This document shows, piece after piece, positions 1 through 4,767 of a DNA stretch of 6,965 bases. Each line of letters begins with the position of its first letter. Within the stretch, counting starts at the first letter, position 1. The notes under the pieces were generated by a model, which was given only the letters and a program-made list of their open reading frames with translations, was not told the origin of the DNA and made no database searches. Position numbers and translations under genes: made by a program. The stretch spans positions 1 through 6,965 of the forward strand of contig BEID01000068.1 in the NCBI GenBank assembly GCA_002898975.1. The letters run 5' to 3'. Source of the DNA: a bacterium HR27 (GTDB lineage: Bacteria; Chloroflexota; Chloroflexia; Thermomicrobiales; Thermomicrobiaceae).

Positions 1-266
1 CGGGTCACCGCACCCCTCCGCGTGCGGATGATCGCACAGGAGCGCGAGACTGGCGACCCGATACGGTGCGGCCAGTAGGCGCGTGATCGCAGCGGCGCTG
101 CAGGCCCATTGAGGCCCTGTCCACGTCGCCAGCAGACGAATTGTTCACCAGTACAGGACTACATGGCGGATACGCGAGCGACGCCAGCGTTCGTCGTCCG
201 AAAACGGTGCATCCTCCGCACCTTTCGGTCACGTCGCAGAATACGGACAACCAGCAGGAGGACGCT
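1..266. other. Intergenic or unassigned left edge
   Basis: No gene can be supported here. The possible reading frames are arginine- and serine-rich, have no recognisable domain and no Shine-Dalgarno site at a plausible start, so they look like high-GC chance frames. I see no tRNA arms, no clear terminator (no stem followed by a T-run) and no repeat array. The region lies downstream of the minus-strand DUF1801 gene and so should hold its transcript end. Confidence 0.5.
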
Positions 267-674
267 TCACCGTACCGCGCGCCGCACGAGTTCGACGATC
301 CGTTCCTCTTCGGCCGGCGTGAGATCGACGATGGCGAAGGCGATCGGCCACATGTTGCCGTCGTCGAGGTGCGCCACGTCGTTGAAGCCGAATGTGAGAT
401 ATCGCTCGTCGAAGCGATCCGGCGTGCGGAAAAAGCAGACGACCTTCCCGTCCTTGGCGTAGGCCGGCATCCCGTACCACAAGCGCGGCAGCAGTTCCGA
501 CGCTGCCGATCGGATCAGCGCATCGAGTCGTTCGGCGATCGTTCGCCACGGTTCGGGTGCCTCGGCGATCTTGTCACGGACGAGCGCTGCCCCATCGACC
601 TTCGAAGCGGACGAGGTGGCTCGCCGCGGCGGCCTGCGATTACCCTCGCTCTGCTGCGTCGCATCTCCTGACAT
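267..674 (-). CDS. DUF1801 (YdhG-like) family protein
   Basis: A 135-residue cytoplasmic protein. After a polar, arginine/serine-rich N-terminal tail of about 25 residues, the rest resembles the DUF1801/YdhG fold. The central signature is L65-W-Y-G-M-P-A-Y, then K74-D-G-K-V-V-C-F-F, an F-x-E-R-Y-L-T-F-G-F strand, and a final helix rich in Glu and Arg. The family is small, alpha/beta and of poorly known function; the Bacillus member YdhG has been linked to iron handling, which need not hold here. An in-frame ATG lies three codons upstream (683), but its AAGGA motif is only one base away, whereas the ATG at 674 has the same AAGGA about ten bases upstream, so I prefer 674. It follows the HEPN gene on the same strand after a 119-base gap, so co-transcription is possible but not shown. 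No transmembrane segment or signal peptide is seen. Confidence 0.8.
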   Translation of the reverse strand: MSGDATQQSEGNRRPPRRATSSASKVDGAALVRDKIAEAPEPWRTIAERLDALIRSAASELLPRLWYGMPAYAKDGKVVCFFRTPDRFDERYLTFGFNDVAHLDDGNMWPIAFAIVDLTPAEEERIVELVRRAVR

Positions 675-793
675 AGCACCCATTTCCTTCGTCGAGTTCG
701 AGCCTGCGCTACCGCACCGCGAGCATACGCGACCAGTGAGCCGGTGGCCAGTGACAGACCCGATCGACCCGCTCTCGACTCACCGGCAGGCGT

Positions 794-1204
794 TCATCGG
801 TCGAGCTGGCTGCGGACCGCATCCAGGATGGCATGCGCCTCGGCAAGTGCTCGTTCGGCCTCCGGGCGCGTGTACGCCTCGGCCGGAGTCAGCTCACCGA
901 GCGCATCCGGGTAGCGAGTCGGTACGTACAGTTTGTCGAGCGCCAGAGCTGCCTGCTGGAGGGGCTCGAGTTCGTGGCGGAGCGGTTGCGGAAGCTCGAC
1001 GATCAGCCGGTAGACCGAATGTCCCCAGGGGTCGAGATCAGCGGCGAACCAGAGCGCCTTCAGCGCCTTTTCGGCAGCTTGCTGGGCAAAGAAGCAGGCC
1101 TGGGCATACTTGCCGGCCACGAAGAGCGCGTGCGCTGCCTCCAGATCGTCATCAGCCTGGCGGAGCCAGCGCTTGGCCTCGCGCCGGCGCTTCTCCTCGC
1201 TCAT
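794..1204 (-). CDS. HEPN domain protein, partner of the adjacent nucleotidyltransferase
   Basis: A 136-residue, all-helical HEPN protein. The N-terminal helix pair is diagnostic: W13-L-R-Q-A-D-D-D-L-E-A-A, then Y33-A-Q-A-C-F-F-A-Q-Q-A-A-E-K-A-L-K-A-L at about 33-51, and a conserved G61-H-S helix start. The end (Y99-P-D-A-L...) is as in COG2250-type HEPN proteins. These pair with minimal nucleotidyltransferases, as toxin-antitoxin or substrate-modifying modules. I see no R-x4-H-x-Y motif of the HepT/DUF86 class that is AMPylated by MntA; an R118-x5-H124 arrangement near the C-terminus fits the loose HEPN RNase pattern R-x4-6-H but could be chance. The ATG at 1204 has GGGAGG about 12 bases upstream, inside the nucleotidyltransferase gene. 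An in-frame GTG three codons earlier sits too close to that site. The gene start overlaps the upstream gene end by 53 bases, implying translational coupling. Confidence 0.88.
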   Translation of the reverse strand: MSEEKRRREAKRWLRQADDDLEAAHALFVAGKYAQACFFAQQAAEKALKALWFAADLDPWGHSVYRLIVELPQPLRHELEPLQQAALALDKLYVPTRYPDALGELTPAEAYTRPEAERALAEAHAILDAVRSQLDR

Positions 1205-1529
1205 ACAGCACACGAGCCTCCCGTAGGACGCCGCGCAGGAAGGGGAGGTCCGCCCGCTCGGCGAACTCGGCTGGAGTATAGACCAGGACATCGACCGACC
1301 GCGGCGCGTCAGCGAGGAGCTCGAGGACGCGTCCGATACGCTCGAGCGGCTCGAGCTGAGTGTCCCAGACGACGATGAGGTCGAGATCGGAACGTCGGCC
1401 GGCAGTGCCCCGGGCATGAGAACCGAAGAGCAGGATGCGCTCCGGATCGAGCTCACGCACGAGACGCTCGACCGCAGTCGCCAGCCACGCTTCGACCGTT
1501 TCGCCGGCTGTCCGAGCATCCCGCGACAT
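1152..1529 (-). CDS. Minimal nucleotidyltransferase (MNT, COG1708-like)
   Basis: A 125-residue protein of the DNA-polymerase-beta-like minimal nucleotidyltransferase superfamily. The catalytic G-S-x10-D-x-D motif is intact: G36-S37-H-A-R-G, then D48-L-D50 followed by the strand L-I-V-V. A third acidic residue, D80, lies in the V-D-V-L-V-Y-T strand, so the three metal-binding carboxylates are present and the enzyme should be active. MNT proteins paired with HEPN partners transfer nucleotides, in known cases AMP onto the HEPN toxin. Translation can be extended upstream to 1616, but the ATG at 1529 has GAGGAG ten bases ahead and starts just before the first predicted helix, so the extension is rejected. 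The stop lies 53 bases inside the HEPN gene; the last roughly 17 residues (Ala/Pro/Gly-rich) are the overlapping portion. It is divergent from arsC, with a palindromic site between them. Confidence 0.87.
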   Translation of the reverse strand: MSRDARTAGETVEAWLATAVERLVRELDPERILLFGSHARGTAGRRSDLDLIVVWDTQLEPLERIGRVLELLADAPRSVDVLVYTPAEFAERADLPFLRGVLREARVLYERGEAPARGQALAPPG

Positions 1530-1573
1530 CGCCGCACGTCTCCTCTCCCGGACCGAGGATACCCGATCTCCCG

Positions 1574-1594
1574 GGAACGATCGTTCATCGTTCC
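1574..1594. promoter_or_regulatory. Candidate operator: inverted repeat between divergent MNT and arsC genes
   Basis: GGAACGAT (1574-1581) and ATCGTTCC (1587-1594) form a perfect 8-bp inverted repeat around a 5-base spacer. The left arm plus spacer also forms a perfect 12-bp palindrome, GAACGATCGTTC, at 1575-1586. It lies about 45 bases upstream of the MNT start and 68 bases upstream of the arsC start. No T-run follows on either strand, so it does not read as an intrinsic terminator. A dimeric regulator, for example of the MNT-HEPN pair or of arsC, is the likeliest reading; this is inference from symmetry and position only. No clear -35/-10 pair was found beside it. Confidence 0.45.
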
Positions 1595-1661
1595 GCAACG
1601 ACTCGAGCAGCGGCACATGTTACGCTACCGAGCAGGGGCTCGACTGACGCGAGGTGGAACG

Positions 1662-2120
1662 ATGAGCGCGCGAACGCGACCGATCCGGGTCCTGATCGTC
1701 TGCACACACAACGCTGCGCGATCGCAGATGGCCGAGGCCCTCCTGCGCTGGATGGCTGGCGATGCTGTCGACGTCCATTCGGCGGGTACAGAACCCAGGC
1801 CGGTGCACCCGCTGACCGTGCGGGTTCTCGAAGAGATGGGCATCGACGCGAGCGGCTTACGGGCCAAATCGGTCGAGGAGTTCCGCGGGCAGGCGTTCGA
1901 TTACGTCATCACCGTGTGCGATCAGGCCCGCGAGCGCTGTCCGTACTTTCCGGGCGGGGAGCAGATTCACTGGTCGTTTCCCGATCCGAGTGCGGTCGAG
2001 GGCAGCGAGGAAGAGCGGCTGGAAGCGTTCCGGCAGGTCCGGGACGCCATCGCCCAGCGCCTCCGGCTGTGGCTGAGCGTCACGCTGCGTGGCTCGGCAC
2101 ACGGCCCGCTCCGCATCTGA
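1662..2120 (+). CDS. arsC: Arsenate reductase ArsC, thioredoxin-coupled, LMW-phosphatase fold
   Basis: A 152-residue cytoplasmic enzyme that reduces arsenate to arsenite for export. The N-terminal P-loop C14-T-H-N-A-A-R20-S-Q-M-A-E is the C-x5-R active site of the low-molecular-weight phosphatase fold. The two relay cysteines typical of thioredoxin-dependent ArsC are C86 and C93 in V-C-D-x-A-x-E-x-C-P. The spacing C14/C86/C93 equals the C10/C82/C89 triad of the plasmid pI258 enzyme, which separates it from plain tyrosine phosphatases. A W-S-F-P-D-P-S loop supplies the expected Asp-Pro. The C-terminus carries a tail of about 14 residues beyond the usual last helix. GAGGTGG at 1651-1657 precedes the ATG by 4 bases; the longer upstream frame is discarded. 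No arsR, arsB or acr3 lies in the window, so it stands alone and could also serve general arsenate detoxification from another locus. Confidence 0.92.
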   Translation: MSARTRPIRVLIVCTHNAARSQMAEALLRWMAGDAVDVHSAGTEPRPVHPLTVRVLEEMGIDASGLRAKSVEEFRGQAFDYVITVCDQARERCPYFPGGEQIHWSFPDPSAVEGSEEERLEAFRQVRDAIAQRLRLWLSVTLRGSAHGPLRI

Positions 2121-2719
2121 GCCGTTCGGCGAAACCGGAAGCGGTCGCTCGACCACCTCACCGGAACCCTCTCGGCCCGGCTGTACCGTGCTACTGCCTT
2201 CCGGCCGTCGTGCACGGAGACGCTGTCGGCGAACAAGCGACCAGCAGGTCGTTCCGACCTCGTTGCCAGCACCGAGATCGCAGGGCGGAGACCTCGACTT
2301 CCGCTCTCCCCGAGAAGCGTCCCTCCGTGCCTGGCGACCGCCGACTGCGGGCGGGCCAGTGTGCGAGAGGGACAGGCGGGGCCATACTGCATCCGCGGGG
2401 GAGTCACGGCATCACCGTTCACCACGCGCTCCGCGAACCTGGTGCGCGCGTCCGAACCGTGCCCCACGCTCGCTCCCGCCCACGCGGAGTCGAACGGGTC
2501 AGCGAGCCGGACACGCCAGCCCCTTCCAGCTGGACTCGACGGATGCTGGTGACCGCTGAAGCCAGGACAGCGGACTACCGAGTGCAGGGGAAACTCGACG
2601 AGCTGCAGCGCCGGTCGTGTGCACGCGACGACCTCGCGGTAGTTGCCGGCGGGTAACGTGCCGTTGCTCGTTCGAGTGCAGTGAGCCTGCCGCCAGCTGG
2701 CATGTCTCGCTGCGGTCAC
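2121..2719. other. Long gene-free region upstream of the sulfur operon
   Basis: About 600 bases with no supportable gene. Frames on both strands stay open for up to 250 codons, but they read as arginine-, proline- and serine-rich text without domain signatures or proper ribosome sites, as expected by chance at this GC content. Structural elements seen: a perfect hairpin CCGCTG/CAGCGG (2553-2558 with 2568-2573, 9-base loop), a 7-bp inverted repeat GCTCGCT/AGCGAGC (2468-2474, 2501-2507), and a 10-bp palindrome TCCAGCTGGA (2525-2534). The last shares its CCAGCTGG core with the palindrome next to the operon promoter. No tRNA, T-run terminator or known riboswitch consensus could be recognised. It might hold a decayed gene, a small RNA or long-range regulatory DNA. 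Confidence 0.4.
2678..2713. promoter_or_regulatory. Dyad symmetry abutting the -35 box of the sulfur operon promoter
   Basis: GCAGTGAG (2678-2685) and CTCGCTGC (2706-2713) match as inverted repeats at 7 of 8 positions (8 of 8 in RNA, counting one G-U pair). A perfect 10-bp palindrome, GCCAGCTGGC (2692-2701), sits almost exactly at their centre. The block ends 6 bases before the -35 hexamer, a typical spot for an activator, or for a repressor that blocks polymerase. No T-run follows, so a terminator is unlikely. Function is inferred from position only. Confidence 0.4.
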
Positions 2720-2748
2720 TTGACTGATGACCTTGCGATGTGTATACT
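2720..2748 (+). promoter_or_regulatory. Sigma70-type promoter of the tusA-dsrE-lbpA-hdr operon
   Basis: TTGACT (2720-2725) and TATACT (2743-2748) match the -35 and -10 consensus at 5 of 6 positions each and are separated by the optimal 17 bases. Transcription should start near 2755, giving a leader of about 75 bases before the tusA ATG. It is the only near-consensus promoter I found in the window and the last one before eight closely spaced genes. A direct repeat of GAGGCGT (2750-2756 and 2761-2767, 11-base period) covers the expected start point and may be an operator. Confidence 0.7.
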
Positions 2749-2829
2749 GGAGGCGTTCCCGAGGCGTGAGTTTTTCTTCGCCAGCCGATACTGTACCGGA
2801 GTAGGGTGCTCGGCAGAGGAGGCGACGCT

Positions 2830-3072
2830 ATGGCGGAGGTCTTGCAGCCCGATCGCGTGCTCGACTGCAGCGGCTTGCTCTGTCCACTCCCGGTGATCCG
2901 AACCTCGAAAGCGATCAAGGAGATCGCACTCGGCCAAGTCCTCAAGGTGATCGCGACCGATCCCGGTGCACCAGCCGACATGGAAGCCTGGGCCCGGCAA
3001 ACCGGCAACGAACTCATCGATGCTCACGAGGAGAATGGGAAGTACGTCTTCTTCTTCCGTCGCCTGCGCTGA
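2830..3072 (+). CDS. tusA: TusA-family sulfur carrier protein
   Basis: An 80-residue cytoplasmic sulfur carrier of the TusA/SirA family, at full family length. The defining C-P-x-P motif is C18-P-L-P21, preceded by L-D-C13-S-G-L-L; C18 is the persulfide-carrying cysteine. The rest follows the two-layer alpha/beta fold: helix with I-R-T-S-K-A-I-K, strand V-L-K-V-I-A-T-D-P-G, helix around D-M-E-A-W-A, and the closing strand Y-V-F-F-F-R-R. In sulfur oxidisers TusA receives sulfur from rhodanese or DsrE-type proteins and feeds it to the sHdr or Dsr machinery; its place at the head of this operon fits that role better than tRNA thiolation. A GTG 24 bases upstream could extend the frame, but GAGGAGG seven bases before the ATG at 2830 decides the start. 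It is the first gene after the promoter; the next gene starts 18 bases downstream. Confidence 0.95.
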   Translation: MAEVLQPDRVLDCSGLLCPLPVIRTSKAIKEIALGQVLKVIATDPGAPADMEAWARQTGNELIDAHEENGKYVFFFRRLR

Positions 3073-3090
3073 GGTGGAGAGGAGGAAGTC

Positions 3091-3612
3091 ATGGCCCGAA
3101 GCGATCCGGACGCCCCCAAGCGGCTCGCCATCATCGCCAGCAAAGGAACGCTCGACTTCGCCTACCCGCCCTTCATCCTCGGTTCGACGGCTGCAGCGAT
3201 GGGTTGGGAGGTGGGCATCTTCTTCACGTTCTATGGGCTCCCGCTCCTGCTGCGGAACTACGATCCGAAGGTGAGCCCACTCGGCAATCCGGCCATGCCG
3301 CTCAAAATGCCGTTCGGCCCACAAGGATTCCGGCAGATTTCCTGGCCGATCCCAGCGATCGTCGAAGCGCTCCCGGGCTTCTCGCTGTTGGCGACGTCCC
3401 TCATGCAGCAAACCTTCAAGGAGAAGGGCGTCCCCTCCCTCCTGGAGCTCCGCCAGCTGTGTGTCGACGCGGGCGTCAACTTGATCGCCTGCCAGATGAC
3501 GATGGACGTCTTCGGCTTCAAGAAAGAGGACTTCATTCCGGAGTGCACCGTCGGCGGAGCCGCGACGTTCCTCGAGTTCGCTGGCGACGCTGACGTCTCG
3601 CTTTTCGTCTAA
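3091..3612 (+). CDS. DsrE/F/DrsH-family sulfurtransferase (DsrE2/DsrE3-like)
   Basis: A 173-residue protein of the DsrE superfamily, closest by appearance to the DrsE_2 branch (DsrE2 and DsrE3 proteins found beside tusA in sulfur oxidisers). The N-terminal strand L-A-I-I-A-S-K-G-T-L-D leads into a hydrophobic helix and strand (about 28-54, including A-A-A-M-G-W-E-V-G-I-F-F). A proline- and methionine-rich stretch (61-100) follows. The C-terminal half carries the family signature A-C134-Q-M-T-M-D-V-F-G, with C134 the likely persulfide cysteine; C124 and C152 flank it. Known relatives accept or hand on sulfane sulfur or thiosulfate to TusA. Whether the hydrophobic segment spans the membrane, as in DsrE2, or is buried, as in soluble DsrE3A, cannot be settled by eye. 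Start: GAGGAGG at 3079-3085, five bases before ATG. It is paralogous to the next gene. Confidence 0.85.
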   Translation: MARSDPDAPKRLAIIASKGTLDFAYPPFILGSTAAAMGWEVGIFFTFYGLPLLLRNYDPKVSPLGNPAMPLKMPFGPQGFRQISWPIPAIVEALPGFSLLATSLMQQTFKEKGVPSLLELRQLCVDAGVNLIACQMTMDVFGFKKEDFIPECTVGGAATFLEFAGDADVSLFV

Positions 3613-3629
3613 CGGGAGGAAACCGAGCC

Positions 3630-4013
3630 GTGAGCGAGGAGACCAAGAAGATCCTCTACGTGCAGACCCACGGCGTGGACACCCCGGAACGGAGCGCGAC
3701 ACCGTTCTTCTTGGCCGCGGCTGCAGCAGCGATGGAGATCGAGGCAGCGATCTACTTTACGATGAACGGTCCGACGCTGCTCAAGAAAGGCGTTCCCGAG
3801 ACGCTCGTCGTGCCCAAAGCTGGCGGTGGAGGAGCGAAACTCAAGCATTTCATCGATCAAGCGCTCGACCTCGGCGTCAAGCTGTATGTCTGCCAGCCAT
3901 CGCTCGACCTCCACGGCTTGACCATGGACGACCTGATCGAGGGGGTACAGATGATCGGTGGCGCTGCCTTCAATCTCATGGCACTGGAAGCGGATGCGGT
4001 GGTGGCATTCTGA
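3630..4013 (+). CDS. DsrE-family sulfurtransferase, second paralogue
   Basis: A 127-residue soluble protein with the DsrE fold. It opens with K-I-L-Y-V-Q-T-H-G (strand 1), an alanine-rich helix (about 25-36), then the strand A-A-I-Y-F-T-M-N-G-P. The conserved cysteine lies in L-Y-V-C88-Q-P-S-L-D-L-H-G and would carry the persulfide. The C-terminus (M-I-G-G-A-A, then A-D-A-V-V-A-F) matches the end of the upstream protein, so the two are tandem paralogues; this one lacks the long Pro/Met-rich insert and has a single cysteine. The likely role is sulfane-sulfur relay with TusA towards the Hdr-like complex. Translation starts at a GTG (3630), supported by GGGAGGA nine bases upstream; the gap to the preceding stop is 17 bases. 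Exact subfamily (DsrE3B or another) is uncertain. Confidence 0.85.
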   Translation: MSEETKKILYVQTHGVDTPERSATPFFLAAAAAAMEIEAAIYFTMNGPTLLKKGVPETLVVPKAGGGGAKLKHFIDQALDLGVKLYVCQPSLDLHGLTMDDLIEGVQMIGGAAFNLMALEADAVVAF

Positions 4014-4015
4014 CC

Positions 4016-4501
4016 ATGACGCGCGAAACACCGCGCTTCGCTCTCGTTCGGAGCTGTATCCTCCCGCTCGACCTCCATTACCGGGTCGAGCAGCACCAGT
4101 GGGTGCGTGTCGAAGCCGACGGAACGGTCACCCTCGGCTTGAGCGACGTCGCGCAGACCGTCGCGGGTCGCATTCTCCATGTCACCTTCCGATCGGTCGG
4201 GCGGTACTACGCGTACGATGCTACCGTCGCCGTCATCGAAAGCGCCAAGTGGCTCGGTGCGTACCGGACACCGGTCAGCGGAGTATTCCTGGAGATGAAC
4301 CAGGCACTGCTGGCCGACCCCGAACTCATCAACCGGAGCCCGTATCGGCGCGGCTGGCTCGTGCGGATCCAGCCAGACGCGCTCGCCCGCGACCTCGCCA
4401 GGCTGCTGACCGGCGAGGAAGCGGTCGCGGCCTACGAACGCTTCATGGCCAGCCGCGGCCTTGACGACTGCGTGCATTGCGAGGGGTACGAGCTGCCATG
4501 A
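4016..4501 (+). CDS. lbpA: GcvH-like lipoate-binding protein of the sHdr pathway (LbpA type)
   Basis: A 161-residue protein with a single lipoyl domain resembling GcvH. The segment H27-Q-W-V-R-V, then G-L-S-D-V-A-Q, leads to the hairpin V-I-E-S-A-K78-W, where K78 is the lipoyl lysine. After it come A-P/T-P-V-S-G (here T-P-V-S-G), E-x-N, P-E-L-I-N and the G-W-L-V-R-I strand. There is no gcvT or gcvP nearby, and its neighbours are sulfur-transfer and hdr-like genes, so the lipoyl group should act in sulfur oxidation as in LbpA rather than in glycine cleavage. It is about 30 residues longer than typical GcvH: the N-terminus contains C14, and the C-terminal tail after 125 ends with D-D-C152-V-H-C155. 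It starts 2 bases after the upstream stop with only a weak GGTGG-like ribosome site, implying coupled translation. Its TGA overlaps the next ATG. Confidence 0.88.
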   Translation: MTRETPRFALVRSCILPLDLHYRVEQHQWVRVEADGTVTLGLSDVAQTVAGRILHVTFRSVGRYYAYDATVAVIESAKWLGAYRTPVSGVFLEMNQALLADPELINRSPYRRGWLVRIQPDALARDLARLLTGEEAVAAYERFMASRGLDDCVHCEGYELP

Positions 4502-4767
4502 CGCGAATCCGTCTCTTCACCCACCCGATCTGTCAGGGCTGTACCGAAGCGCTCGCACTCGTCGAGCAGCTGGCCCGGTCGGAGCCGGCACTGGAGGTCG
4601 AGGTCATCAGTCTCGCGACGCCCCGCGGGCGAACGATGGCCCAGGAGGCCGGTGTCGTCGTGGTTCCGACGCTCGTGGTGGATGGCGAGCGGTTCGTCGG
4701 TGTGCCGAGTTGGGAAGAGCTTTGCACGCTCGTCCAGCGTGCGAGCCGGAGCGGAGGTGCGGCATGA
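4498..4767 (+). CDS. Small thioredoxin-fold protein with a CxxC motif
   Basis: An 89-residue minimal thioredoxin/glutaredoxin-like protein. The redox motif is P10-I-C12-Q-G-C15 at the start of helix 1, after the first strand I-R-L-F-T-H. The expected cis-proline is V-V-P57-T-L-V-V-D-G, and a final helix begins near S71-W-E-E-L. It is about the length of small redox-active disulfide proteins, with no signal peptide, so it should be cytoplasmic. The Q-G pair between the cysteines is not that of thioredoxin (G-P) or classical glutaredoxin (P-Y). It overlaps both neighbours by ATGA, so it is translated coupled with lbpA and hdrC. Likely roles, by inference: reducing or oxidising the lipoyl dithiol, the lbpA CxxC tail or a persulfide intermediate. 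ATG at 4498 is chosen over an earlier in-frame ATG at 4477, because GAGGGG lies 11 bases ahead of 4498 and the overlap pattern repeats in the operon. Confidence 0.85.
   Translation: MTRIRLFTHPICQGCTEALALVEQLARSEPALEVEVISLATPRGRTMAQEAGVVVVPTLVVDGERFVGVPSWEELCTLVQRASRSGGAA

Noticed and set aside
5..250. 81-codon minus-strand frame at the left edge
   Set aside because: No domain, no convincing start signal and composition like non-coding high-GC frames.
2559..2573. AAGCCAGGACAGCGG, which partly resembles the 3' box of a cobalamin riboswitch
   Set aside because: The other conserved boxes expected upstream could not be found, and no B12-related gene follows closely.
2553..2573. Perfect 6-bp hairpin as an intrinsic terminator for arsC
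   Set aside because: It is more than 400 bases past the arsC stop and has no T-run after it.
1916..2656. Long open frames on both strands across the arsC-tusA gap
   Set aside because: They start inside arsC or lack ribosome sites, are low in recognisable structure and overlap one another; typical chance frames in high-GC DNA.
2806..2829. GTG start extending TusA by eight residues
   Set aside because: The GAGGAGG site lies after it and is ideally spaced for the ATG at 2830; the extension also precedes the normal TusA N-terminus.
2716..3702. 328-codon open frame on the minus strand opposite tusA and the dsrE gene
   Set aside because: It is antisense to two genes with clear families and Shine-Dalgarno sites; its acidic/arginine-rich text is a mirror of their codon usage and has no domain.
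4016..4501. Reading the lipoyl protein as glycine cleavage GcvH
   Set aside because: No gcvT or gcvP is present, and the gene is embedded in a tusA-dsrE-hdr operon; length and cysteine tail also differ from GcvH.
4461..4763. N-terminal extension of HdrC by about 100 codons
   Set aside because: It runs out of frame through the end of lbpA and the whole redoxin gene, and HdrC is complete from 4764 with a good ribosome site.
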